DNA from: Methanolobus tindarius DSM 2278
GTDB lineage: Archaea; Halobacteriota; Methanosarcinia; Methanosarcinales; Methanosarcinaceae
Reading direction: 5' to 3'
Assembly (NCBI RefSeq): GCF_000504205.1
Contig: NZ_AZAJ01000001.1
Coordinates: 496,001-560,000 of the forward strand
DNA length: 64,000 nt
A model generated the notes under the pieces. That model saw only the letters and a program-made list of their open reading frames with translations. It did no database searches and had not been told where the DNA came from. Position numbers and translations under genes: made by a program. Below, piece after piece: positions 27,781 through 36,413 of the stretch. Position 1 is the stretch's first letter; each line of letters starts with the position of its first letter.

Positions 27781-29553
27781 TTATCCAACTTCTACAAAAC
27801 CAGGTGTTTCATTGGTTTCATTTCCAGATGTCGAACTATTGAAACCTGAAGTTTCGTTAGTCCCATTTACTGATGAATTTTCAAATGAATCGTTTACAAG
27901 TTGAATTGTATTTTCAGAATCATTCACGGAATTATTTACATAACTCAGATTGGCCTGATCAGTTAGATTCCCATCAACTGCAGAATTGTTTCCTCCTGTG
28001 AGATTAGTGTAAACAGCCATCGGGCCTCCATTGAGGAATACATAAGCAATGCCCGCAATTAGAATCATTGCCACAATACCATATGAAGCCAGCATCATCA
28101 TATTCTGCTTTTTTTTCGTTTTAGCTTTTTGTTTAGCTGCAACATACTTTGTATTGAAATACCTGTCGAGGTTTTCTGCTTCGGTCGTCGTTAAATCGGA
28201 TGACAGATCATAGGCACGCAATTGAGTGCTTATATAATCAACAAAAATCTGCCCCCCTGTTGCAGGAGCAGTTCTTATGTTTTCACCTACAATTTTAAGC
28301 AGAACCACCAATTTCTCATTATCATATGAAGACAGAGCCGCAGCTACATTCTTACTGAACTTTTCACCGCCATAGTCGCCACGTGTAAATCCAACACTAC
28401 AAAGTGCATTTAATAATTCAACATCCCTGCCTGCATATATTCTGCGGATGGTATCTTTTATTACGTAGCTCCATAAACCTCTGTTTTTAAGAAGAGCGAT
28501 ATCAAGCTGCTTTTTTACACCGGCATTCCTTATCCTTTCAAAGAGACTTCTTAATGCTTCATCTTCTCCCATATTTGAAAAAATTGAATTTTGGGAGAGG
28601 TGATTACTGTATGACAGGAATATGTTTGCAATGGTAACTTCATTTGTCATCGGCATTTGTTTAATCTGTATGGATCTTTCTTTGAAAATCTGCACTAATG
28701 TAGAAACATCACCTTTGTAGAGTTCAAATAACCTATACAAAGACTCACTTGTTGCAAAAAGATCCAGAATATCCCATGTATGAAACCTGAAAGCAAAATT
28801 CTTTACAGTAAATGAAAGATTAATACGATTATTAGCTTGTAAAGATGCTTTAATATCGCTTTCATGTTCTTTGAAAACTCCTGGAAGCAACACATAATAT
28901 TCACTATAATGAGGAGCAGACTTCCATTTCAGAACATGTTCTTCAAGTTCAAAATCCGGATTTGGCTCAATGGGACAAATTGAAATATCAGTATCATAAG
29001 GATACTGTGAAGCCATAAATTTCAGGTCGGATTCAAGGGAATTGCCTACTGAGGAAAATACACTGTTTATCAGAGAAACTGCATTAACTGCACTGGCAGA
29101 CTTGACAGAGACTTTCTCATTGGCAAGCAGCTTACCAAAAGTATAGTCCACAGTAATCTCATCGGCGATAAGTTCCTTCAATCCTGAAAAGTCACTGATA
29201 TCATTCTCTTCCCAGAGACCGACTAATCTGTATTCCAGCTTCTGTAAATGTGATATCTCTGAAGAAACTGTTTCATAGAACTGAGTAATAAGAGCTGATT
29301 CGTGGCCATTATAACCTGAATACTTGCCAACACATACAATTCTCTCTTCCCTTCCACCTACTTCCTCAACCATGACACTGCAACCCAGTATCAGAACGCC
29401 TTCTTCATGTGAAAGTTCAAAATACAGGGCATTCCTCTTGGAATCTATCTGCTTTGCCAGATTAGTGTATTCGTTGGAATAAACTTCCCCCTCCCCACTA
29501 AGGAGTCTACCGGTGGAGTTGTAAACATAAAATTCAGAAACCAAACTTTGCAA
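27781..29553 (-). CDS. Single-span membrane protein with glycosylation-rich outer tail, in tubulin-like operon
   Basis: I do not recognise the family. From the TTG at 29553 (GGAGGGTG about 7-12 nt upstream) it has 590 residues. About 480 cytoplasmic residues begin with a small alpha/beta region (SEFYVYNSTGRLLSGEG, LILGCSVMVEE, RIVCVGKYSG) that could be a longin/roadblock-like fold. A long helical part follows, then a KKK-flanked membrane helix near 484-507 (LASYGIVAMILIAGIAYVF). The last 80 residues are Asn/Ser/Thr-rich with 13 N-x-S/T sequons and should lie outside the cell. It is the last gene of the tubulin-like operon and overlaps the GTPase gene by 20 nt. An earlier in-frame start at 29607 is less likely because it has no ribosome-binding site and a longer overlap. 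Confidence 0.8.
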   Translation of the reverse strand: MQSLVSEFYVYNSTGRLLSGEGEVYSNEYTNLAKQIDSKRNALYFELSHEEGVLILGCSVMVEEVGGREERIVCVGKYSGYNGHESALITQFYETVSSEISHLQKLEYRLVGLWEENDISDFSGLKELIADEITVDYTFGKLLANEKVSVKSASAVNAVSLINSVFSSVGNSLESDLKFMASQYPYDTDISICPIEPNPDFELEEHVLKWKSAPHYSEYYVLLPGVFKEHESDIKASLQANNRINLSFTVKNFAFRFHTWDILDLFATSESLYRLFELYKGDVSTLVQIFKERSIQIKQMPMTNEVTIANIFLSYSNHLSQNSIFSNMGEDEALRSLFERIRNAGVKKQLDIALLKNRGLWSYVIKDTIRRIYAGRDVELLNALCSVGFTRGDYGGEKFSKNVAAALSSYDNEKLVVLLKIVGENIRTAPATGGQIFVDYISTQLRAYDLSSDLTTTEAENLDRYFNTKYVAAKQKAKTKKKQNMMMLASYGIVAMILIAGIAYVFLNGGPMAVYTNLTGGNNSAVDGNLTDQANLSYVNNSVNDSENTIQLVNDSFENSSVNGTNETSGFNSSTSGNETNETPGFVEVG

Positions 29554-30985
29554 TTTGTTCCACCCTCCATGGATAAATATTTTTAATAGCTTCTTCCTGC
29601 TGGTCAACTCTCTTTAAAGCATTTGCACTTACAGCATAGAAATGAATAGGACCTTTTGTAGCCCGATGCTGGATCTCTTTAAAAGTGTCGATATCCTTCA
29701 GCATCTCTAAAATCTCTTTTTCAATATTAAGAGCATCTTTTGAATTATCAATCACATCTGTGATATTCTTAATTTTATCAGCTTTTGTAACGACAATCGC
29801 ATAAGATTTACCATCACCAAGCAATTCCATAATCCTTGAATACTGGCCAAACAAGCGAGTTAGCTGGCTTGCACCGTCCTCATGATAAGAGACAATATGT
29901 TCACCATCTACCAGAAAAACGACTTTGCCGGCATTTTCAAGTTTTTTATATACATGGGCCAGGACCAATTGATCAAGAATATAAACAACATCGTCAGGAT
30001 GAGTATTTTTCAGTTCTGCAATAAACTCATGGCTGCCAATCTTTCCACTTAAAGTATCTTTATCAAGCTCTGGAATTTGTTTATTTATTTCCAGAATAGC
30101 CTTGAAGTACCCGTCTTTAGTCAGGTTCTCAGTAAACTCGCCACCATAGTCAACAAATGAAAACTCAATGGGCTTGATTGACTTTTTGCCCATCAAAGTA
30201 TACATTGTCAGATCAGTTTTCTGATTACTTTTTGGCTGTTTCCCATTTTTTAGTTCTGCCAGCATGTTCTCGATCCTGTAATAATCCTCTTCTCTTGAAG
30301 AGGAAATTATAGTCTCGCTCCTGCGACCATTGTAATAATGAACGAACTGATTATACAGGGCAAGCAACAGCAGGGTTTTTCCTGATTTGGACGGACCATA
30401 AACAAAGACGTCTGAAGCCTTGATTCCATGCACGAACTTCATCAGTAATGCATGAAGAATCATCAAAGCAAAGAAGCTTAGTAAAATCATGAAAAGATCA
30501 TTAGAACCTGAGAGCACATACTGAGGTATTTCACGCATGTCTTCTTCAGATACTAATTTGATTAATATGATAAACAGGTAGATCATCATTCCTACAAAAA
30601 ACACTTTTAAAAATGAACGAGTCCTCTTTGCAACAATATCAAAGCGGTTGTTCATGAATGCATGCAATATGAATCCGAATCCTGCAAGTAAACCGGGGGC
30701 AATACCATCAAGTCTAAGTATATTATCCTGCACCCAGAAAAAGTAAAGATATGGTAAAAAGGCTGCCAGTAAAAGCTGCCCTCCAAACCGGGACCTTTCT
30801 TCAAACAGCATGCCTACGCCGCTTGAAATGAACAAAGCTATGAAAAAACTCAGTAATACAGCTATATACCATGTAAGCGAGGAGATAATCTGTTCACTTG
30901 TTGCAAACAGAAATCCCGTAGACAAGGCTAAACATAGCAAAAAAATAACCGGGTTGGTTATATTAGTCTTCCCCCGCAACCTCAT
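29534..30985 (-). CDS. Polytopic membrane protein with C-terminal GTPase domain
   Basis: 483 residues. About six membrane helices fill residues 10-190 (for example NPVIFLLCLALSTGFLFA and LFMILLSFFALMILHALLM). A P-loop domain follows: G1 GPSKSGKT near 196-203, G3 DYGGE near 276, G4 VVTKADK near 396 (TKxD form), and a YAVSANAL G5-like stretch. This is a GTPase tethered to the membrane by its own channel-like region, not a known transporter. An AGGTGG site precedes the ATG. It lies 26 nt after the tubulin-like gene and overlaps the last gene, so the four genes should be made together. Confidence 0.85.
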   Translation of the reverse strand: MRLRGKTNITNPVIFLLCLALSTGFLFATSEQIISSLTWYIAVLLSFFIALFISSGVGMLFEERSRFGGQLLLAAFLPYLYFFWVQDNILRLDGIAPGLLAGFGFILHAFMNNRFDIVAKRTRSFLKVFFVGMMIYLFIILIKLVSEEDMREIPQYVLSGSNDLFMILLSFFALMILHALLMKFVHGIKASDVFVYGPSKSGKTLLLLALYNQFVHYYNGRRSETIISSSREEDYYRIENMLAELKNGKQPKSNQKTDLTMYTLMGKKSIKPIEFSFVDYGGEFTENLTKDGYFKAILEINKQIPELDKDTLSGKIGSHEFIAELKNTHPDDVVYILDQLVLAHVYKKLENAGKVVFLVDGEHIVSYHEDGASQLTRLFGQYSRIMELLGDGKSYAIVVTKADKIKNITDVIDNSKDALNIEKEILEMLKDIDTFKEIQHRATKGPIHFYAVSANALKRVDQQEEAIKNIYPWRVEQIAKFGF

Positions 30986-31011
30986 AATGCCACCTTTTTC
31001 CAGTTAGCCAT

Positions 31012-34000
31012 TTACTCAAGAGCTTCACGAAGTTTTTTGACCTCGTAAAGATCCTTTATTTTAGGTACTATATCCTGACCGGCTCTCTCCAAGTTTGCCA
31101 GTTCACCTGCGTATTTCACATCAAGCAACTTTTTCCTGACAATATACTCCCCATCCTGCATTTTCAGAACATGGTGCAGGATATTGTCACTGCTCTGCTC
31201 GTACATCTTCCAGTATCCTCCACCGGATGTCAGCGGAGAAATATTATCAAGGAAACTTGTAGCTGCAAGCAGTGTGAGAGTTACTTCCCATGGTTTTGCG
31301 TGGGAATGTGTTATCACACGGGCATCCTGAGAGCTCTTCAGGGACATTATGGCATTGATATCAGTGGATATTGTGCTATTCACAACTGATGATGAAATGT
31401 ATGAGGAACGAGAACCTATGACAAGTCCCACTTTTCCGAAAGTCCACTTTTCCGTGGTGCTTATAGGTATCATCTGGTTATGGATTCCCAGTTTATAGTT
31501 CTCAAGCAGTGAAGGATACGTAGCCTTTACTTCAGAAAGAAGGTTGTTAAGCTCATTCATTCCGTTGTCATCGTTATCAAGATTAGTCAGGTCTGACATC
31601 TCGCCAATAAGAGACAGGATTTTCGGATTAATCTCGCCAACCTTTGTCCTGTAAAGACTTTTATCAGTCTTGTTCTTGGATTTGGTCTTCTCATTAATTG
31701 AGGACATGAAATGATAGAACGACTCGTAATGCTTATTGAGATCTCTTCTTGAACTGAATGTCTTTTCATGAAGTTCTTCGGCATGATCCATCATATCTGC
31801 AACTGAACGCTTTTCGCCAATCTCTTCTTTTATAGAATCAATATCCCCGGATATGGACTTTGATTTGAGGAAATATCCTTCCTTTTTAAGATATATTTCA
31901 GTCAGGCAATCCCTTAGAGAAGCTATTAACTCACTTCTCTCTGTCTGGTCAAAGATTGCATCAACCCTGTCATAATTGACTGATTCCTTACCGGCATCAC
32001 CCAATAGTGAAGAGATCGTCTGTTTCTTAATTTCGGAAGCTTTTTTGTGCAGTCCTTTGTTCAGGAAATCATCGGGTATGTAGAACTCAAAAGGACTGTT
32101 TATCTGAATGTTCCAGTGTTTAGCATTGGATTTTATGTAATCCTCTTTTTCTTTTTTCATTGCCTCGAACTTTCTGACCTTTTTCTTCTTATCGCCCTTT
32201 ATCAGACTGACAAGACCACCCTTTTCCTGCTTCTTTCTTTCAGAATCATAGAAATAATAGAGTGCAATGGATTCTATCAGGTTTATCAGGCCGTCATAAC
32301 TGCCTTCTATCTCATAAGAGAGGTCTTTGAATTCCTGCTGCATTGCTGAAACGTTGGCAGCCCTTAGCCAGCCACTTTTATCCCTGGCCTTGATATCATC
32401 ACTTTTTACATTGGAAATGAAGTCTTCAAGCTTCATCTTCAAATCCTTTTCCTTTTCATCCAGGGACAGGACTCTTTTATTGATAGCCAGATACTGTTCT
32501 ATTTCTTTCTCGTTGTCAGAAATCCTTTGCTCTGCCTTTTTAGTAACCTGACCTTTAAGCAGTTCTGCACCCTCGGATTCCTCTTCTTTTTCCATTACCT
32601 GTTTCTCAAGTTCCCTCATCTCATCCTTGAGTTTCTTGGACTTGACATTCATGTTGCTGATGGTGGAAGATATATTCTGGTTACCCTTGAGCATATCAAT
32701 AAGAGTTGACCTTGCAGACTCTTCAGATACACCGGAGACTTTTTTGAAGAGAAGAGCTGTTTCCTCCAGAACCTGAATGCTTTCGGGAATCAGATCTGCC
32801 AGCTTTTTATCATTCTCATCGGTAAGCTCATTTGACTTAACACTCTGTGAACCTGCCTTGACTTTGGAAAGATATTCAACCATGCCATCAAAAGTGCTTA
32901 TCTTATCGATCTGCATTTCTGCAGGAATCTGGTTTGCTATGAAATACTCGATTGTGTCCACACTCTTATAATTAAGAAGACGTCCAATCTCATGTTTCAG
33001 TACATTTTCAATATTCCTGTATTCCTTTTTGATGTACTCGAAGTTCTCTTTAGTTGGAGCGGTTTCCTTGAAAGAATACTGATTCTGTAAGAAAGAATCT
33101 ATCTGCTGGTTCAATTCTTTCCTGGAATTTGTAATCATTTCCAGAGAATTGATGATCTCTTCATACTGGTTCTTAAGTCCACGCAGATCCTCAATAGGAT
33201 ATTCAATAACATGGGAATTTGCAAAAATGAATGATGAGAATGACCCTTTTACGTCACTTATATTAATGTCACCGGTTTCCACATGGAAGAAATTAGTGAA
33301 AACATTAGGGAACATTGCATCGAACTCGTGAACCTCTGCACGTGCTTCTTCTCCCTTTTTGTATCCGGTAGGGCCAAGGGATGTGACAATCACATTGTTG
33401 AACAATCTCTCTGTCATGTTGAGATATTCAAGCTCAGTAAGGGCGATTGAAGCGTTTAATTGTTCCTTCTCTCCTTCCTGGGTTGTTGGAAGGACCACAA
33501 AGAGACATAGTTGTGTTGAATCGCCTTTAAATGAGCGTATATACCGTGCAAGGTCGATGAACATACCGGAACCTGTTCCACCTCCAAGACCCACAACAAT
33601 AGCAACGCTCCCCCTGCTTGAAAAAGTTGGGAAGCCGCTGGATTCACCTTCGGTTATGACCTTGTAAAATATTGCTTTGGAAATTGCTCTTCTGCGGTGA
33701 ACTCCACCACCAAAGTCATCCATTGCAAGGTGATCGATTTTCAACAAATCCTCAAAAACAATCCCATCTTCCGAATCATCGTTGAGCCACCAGGTTTTAA
33801 CTTTTGGCTCAGACCTCTTGTTCTTGACTTTCTCAGCAATTTCCTTGCTGGCAAGGTCAGGAACCTGGCTGATGTTTGCAAGAGATGGTAAATAATAGAA
33901 TTTAGTTTCAACGTTTCCCTGTGCTCCGCATTCGATTATTTTATTTTTCAGCTGTGAGACATGTAATTCATCGCCTTCTTTCTCGTTGGCATCGGCATCC

Positions 34001-34161
34001 ATTGTATAAACTTTAAGCCGTCTGCCATCAGCAGAATAGTGCTTCAGGAACCAGTCGTTATTGCATATTTCCATTGTCAGTCTTTTTCCGCAGCCTCCAA
34101 CACCAACTATTGTCATGTCAGTTGGTAATTGAAGTGGTGGAATTATCTTTTCATAACTCAT
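31012..34161 (-). CDS. Large tubulin/FtsZ-superfamily protein with coiled-coil insert
   Basis: 1049 residues. The N-terminal 320 form a tubulin-type GTPase: TIVGVGGCGKRLTMEI (first loop), a nucleotide-contact strand VYTMDADANE, and the signature GLGGGTGSGMFIDLARY near residues 188-204. Residues about 330-870 are charged and helical, with long heptad-like runs (near 470-600 and 640-700). The C-terminal 150 residues return to a folded domain (KVGLVIGSRSSYISSS, KPWEVTLTLLAATSFLDN). This matches the uncharacterised large tubulin-like family (Tubulin_2) rather than FtsZ or CetZ, which are about 360-400 residues. It likely assembles GTP-dependent polymers at the membrane together with its neighbours; that is inference. 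It overlaps the preceding gene by 4 nt. Confidence 0.88.
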   Translation of the reverse strand: MSYEKIIPPLQLPTDMTIVGVGGCGKRLTMEICNNDWFLKHYSADGRRLKVYTMDADANEKEGDELHVSQLKNKIIECGAQGNVETKFYYLPSLANISQVPDLASKEIAEKVKNKRSEPKVKTWWLNDDSEDGIVFEDLLKIDHLAMDDFGGGVHRRRAISKAIFYKVITEGESSGFPTFSSRGSVAIVVGLGGGTGSGMFIDLARYIRSFKGDSTQLCLFVVLPTTQEGEKEQLNASIALTELEYLNMTERLFNNVIVTSLGPTGYKKGEEARAEVHEFDAMFPNVFTNFFHVETGDINISDVKGSFSSFIFANSHVIEYPIEDLRGLKNQYEEIINSLEMITNSRKELNQQIDSFLQNQYSFKETAPTKENFEYIKKEYRNIENVLKHEIGRLLNYKSVDTIEYFIANQIPAEMQIDKISTFDGMVEYLSKVKAGSQSVKSNELTDENDKKLADLIPESIQVLEETALLFKKVSGVSEESARSTLIDMLKGNQNISSTISNMNVKSKKLKDEMRELEKQVMEKEEESEGAELLKGQVTKKAEQRISDNEKEIEQYLAINKRVLSLDEKEKDLKMKLEDFISNVKSDDIKARDKSGWLRAANVSAMQQEFKDLSYEIEGSYDGLINLIESIALYYFYDSERKKQEKGGLVSLIKGDKKKKVRKFEAMKKEKEDYIKSNAKHWNIQINSPFEFYIPDDFLNKGLHKKASEIKKQTISSLLGDAGKESVNYDRVDAIFDQTERSELIASLRDCLTEIYLKKEGYFLKSKSISGDIDSIKEEIGEKRSVADMMDHAEELHEKTFSSRRDLNKHYESFYHFMSSINEKTKSKNKTDKSLYRTKVGEINPKILSLIGEMSDLTNLDNDDNGMNELNNLLSEVKATYPSLLENYKLGIHNQMIPISTTEKWTFGKVGLVIGSRSSYISSSVVNSTISTDINAIMSLKSSQDARVITHSHAKPWEVTLTLLAATSFLDNISPLTSGGGYWKMYEQSSDNILHHVLKMQDGEYIVRKKLLDVKYAGELANLERAGQDIVPKIKDLYEVKKLREALE

Positions 34162-34904
34162 ATGTCATCATCCCCGTAATCATCGTCATCGGAATTACCG
34201 ATTCGAATACCGATTATCGCACCAATAATAAGAGCAACTATAATTCCACCAGCAGCCAGATACAATGAGATTTCCGGTCCCTCCTCCTCATCAGAATTAA
34301 GATAGTCTGCAAGCTCATTGGCTTCATGGACAAGTCCTTTATCAAAAAGATCCGAGAGATAGTTCCTCATAAAAGGATCTTCGATTGTGTCAAGTTTACT
34401 TTCAAAGGATTCGATCTCAGGAACACTTATAGTGAATATCCGGGTGTCACTGTCCTTCAGACTGTTCTTTTCGTCATCCAGGAGATTAAAGCGGTAGTAG
34501 GCGTATCCTGTTGTTTTTTCATCTAGTTTTATGAGAGTTACCTTATCAGTCTGGACAACTTCCCTTACAACAGGTACTTTTCCCTGTATGTGAACGAGTA
34601 CTTCTTCATCGCTGTCATTCAGGTCCAGTACATAATTATTGGAATTGCTGGTAATATCAAGTTCCGTAAAATTGTAAAGAGGATAATTTCCATATGCTTC
34701 CAGGTCAGTTTCAAAGGAAATGTAATCTGCTGACTGGGGAATACTGCTAATGGTGAGATCATACTCTATGATATCCCCTTCCTTTGCCTCATCAGGAAGA
34801 TTACCTGCAATATCAACATCTACTGCACCAACGTTCGAAATAAGAGAGATAAGAATAAAGAAACAAAGTATAGTTTCAACTATCAGTATATTGCGTGTTT
34901 TCAT
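34158..34904 (-). CDS. Secreted/membrane-anchored protein, first gene of tubulin-like operon
   Basis: 248 residues, family not recognised. An N-terminal signal (NILIVETILCFFILISLISNVGA) is followed by an extracellular beta-rich domain of about 190 residues resembling CARDB/Ig-like surface modules (IIEYDLTISSIP, VLVHIQGKVPVV). One C-terminal membrane helix (LYLAAGGIIVALIIGAIIGI) precedes a very acidic cytoplasmic tail (SDDDDYGDDDI). It could sense or anchor something outside and signal through the tail to the tubulin-like protein. The 4-nt ATGA overlap with the next gene shows translational coupling. Confidence 0.8.
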   Translation of the reverse strand: MKTRNILIVETILCFFILISLISNVGAVDVDIAGNLPDEAKEGDIIEYDLTISSIPQSADYISFETDLEAYGNYPLYNFTELDITSNSNNYVLDLNDSDEEVLVHIQGKVPVVREVVQTDKVTLIKLDEKTTGYAYYRFNLLDDEKNSLKDSDTRIFTISVPEIESFESKLDTIEDPFMRNYLSDLFDKGLVHEANELADYLNSDEEEGPEISLYLAAGGIIVALIIGAIIGIRIGNSDDDDYGDDDI

Positions 34905-35284
34905 GCTTCAACCCCAAAATAATTGCTTTCTTACAATAATTCCAATTTACACTAACCAAAACTGAAACTATTGTCCCACAAGTCAATAATTTTGTATATA
35001 AACTCCATCATTTAACTATATAATCTTTTTGATTTTATTGTGATTTTTAAATGAAATTAATAAAATATTAGAATCAAATAGAAAAGAAAGCGAGGATTAA
35101 TCCTTTTTGTATCAAAATAATTGAATTTAATCATATAATCAGAAAACAATTTCTTTGTACTTATTTTCGAATTTTCAGCATCAAAATATCAAAACCATTA
35201 TATCCCATAACTACACTACTACCCCTGCAACGTAACACAAATACTGTTGAGAATAATACTTCATATAAAAAAGAAGGTTACATC
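34905..35284. promoter_or_regulatory. Divergent intergenic region between tubulin-like operon and cbiX1
   Basis: 380 very AT-rich nt without a credible gene. TATA-like stretches for the minus operon lie around 34990-35030 (TATATAGTTAAATG on the minus strand). For cbiX1 they lie near 35197 and 35262 (CATATAAAA). The cbiX1 ribosome-binding site AAGAAGG lies 7 nt before the ATG. No clear operator is seen. Confidence 0.35.
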
Positions 35285-35680
35285 ATGAGTGAAAAAATCG
35301 GAATTTTAGCTATTGGACACGGCAGCAGATTACCATACAACAACCAGGTCGTAACAGAGATCGCAAACATGATCGCAGAGAACAACCCTGAATATGTTGT
35401 AAAGGCAGGATTCATGGAGAACAGTGAGCCTACAGTAGAAGAGGCACTCATGTCATTCGAAGGTACAGGCGTAACAACAATCGCTGCAGCACCAGTATTC
35501 CTTGCATCAGGTATCCATATCACAAAAGACATTCCTGCAATCCTCAAACTCGACCCTGAGACAAATGAGGGTGAGCTTGAACTTGACGGAAACAAAGTCA
35601 GGATCGTCTATGCAAAGCCTCTTGGCAGCGACAAGCTCATTGCAGATCTTATCTTCAAGAGAGCACAGGAAGTCCTGTAA
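35285..35680 (+). CDS. cfbA: Short CbiX/CfbA sirohydrochlorin chelatase, copy 1
   Basis: 131 residues, the size of the homodimeric archaeal short form (CbiXS/CfbA). [11 protein letters not shown] places a metal-binding histidine at residue 12, and [10 protein letters not shown] the second at residue 78. Family enzymes put Co (for cobalamin) or Ni (for F430) into sirohydrochlorin; the sequence does not say which. A second copy about three-quarters identical follows at 35976. Both end in the same hairpin. The gfollowing G3E GTPases support a metal-insertion context. The symbol cfbA could equally be cbiX. Confidence 0.9.
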   Translation: MSEKIGILAIGHGSRLPYNNQVVTEIANMIAENNPEYVVKAGFMENSEPTVEEALMSFEGTGVTTIAAAPVFLASGIHITKDIPAILKLDPETNEGELELDGNKVRIVYAKPLGSDKLIADLIFKRAQEVL

Positions 35681-35681
35681 G

Positions 35682-35711
35682 CTGTGTCAAAGACACAGTT
35701 CTCTTTTTTAC
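35682..35711 (+). terminator. Hairpin plus T-run after cbiX copy 1
   Basis: CTGTGTC (35682-35688) pairs with GACACAG (35692-35698) around AAA and is followed by a T-rich run (35699-35710). The arms recur after copy 2, so the terminator was duplicated with the gene. Confidence 0.7.
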
Positions 35712-35949
35712 TAGCAAATCATATTTTGCAATATTTTCATTTGATTCCATAATGGCCAATTATCTTGTACTTTTGATGGACATTTCATCAAAATAAAAAT
35801 CCTGAACCATAGTCATGGTCAGATATTTTGAATTGATATCAATAACTATTTTGTATTGCAACTAGAGTTTACTATATTTTACATATTATATGGAAAAATT
35901 AGGATTCACACGTGTTAAGTTCGCAAAGACATATATACCATAGTAATAA

Positions 35950-35971
35950 TGACCTTTGGGAAGGAAGGTCA
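35950..35971 (+). promoter_or_regulatory. Inverted repeat just before cbiX copy 2
   Basis: TGACCTT (35950-35956) and AAGGTCA (35965-35971) are perfect arms around an 8-nt loop that contains the Shine-Dalgarno-like GGGAAGG. A TATA box lies at about 35931-35937, so the start site would fall inside the repeat. A DNA operator at the start site is more likely than an RNA hairpin. Copy 1 has no such repeat. Confidence 0.45.
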
Positions 35972-35975
35972 CATT

Positions 35976-36371
35976 ATGAGTGAAAAAATAGGAATCTTGA
36001 TCATTGGACATGGCAGCAGGCTACCATATAACAATCAGGTTGTTACTGAAATTTCAAATATAATCGCAGAAAATAATCCGGAATATATTGTAAAAACAGG
36101 TTTTGTAGAACACAGTGAACCGAAAGTAAGAGATGCACTGATGTCATTTGAAGGCACAGGCGTAACTAAAATAGCTGCAACACCTGTATTCATGGCATCC
36201 GGAGTCCACCTCACAGAAGACATTCCTGAATTCATTAATCTGAAAGAAGGTACAAATGAAGGAGAGGTAAAATTGGATGGCAATATTGTAAAAATCTTAT
36301 ATGCAAAACCTCTTGGCAGTGACAGGCTCATTGCGGATCTTATCTTCAAGAGAGTGCAGGAAGCACTTTAA
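35976..36371 (+). CDS. Short CbiX/CfbA sirohydrochlorin chelatase, copy 2
   Basis: 131 residues from ATG 35976 (an ATG at 35949 would add nine residues but starts upstream of the likely transcription start). By hand alignment without gaps about 100 of 131 positions equal copy 1, including His12 ([10 protein letters not shown]) and His78 ([10 protein letters not shown]). The divergence is concentrated near residues 80-115. The two copies could serve different metals or pathways (Co for corrinoid, Ni for F430), or different conditions, since copy 2 has its own promoter with an inverted repeat. Confidence 0.9.
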   Translation: MSEKIGILIIGHGSRLPYNNQVVTEISNIIAENNPEYIVKTGFVEHSEPKVRDALMSFEGTGVTKIAATPVFMASGVHLTEDIPEFINLKEGTNEGEVKLDGNIVKILYAKPLGSDRLIADLIFKRVQEAL

Positions 36372-36397
36372 GCTGTGTCACAGACACAGCTATTTTA
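36371..36397 (+). terminator. Hairpin plus T-run after cbiX copy 2
   Basis: AGCTGTGTC pairs with GACACAGCT around ACA, overlapping the last base of the stop codon, followed by ATTTTATTT. The arms match the terminator of copy 1. Confidence 0.7.
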
Positions 36398-36413
36398 TTT
36401 GAACTCCTTTTTT

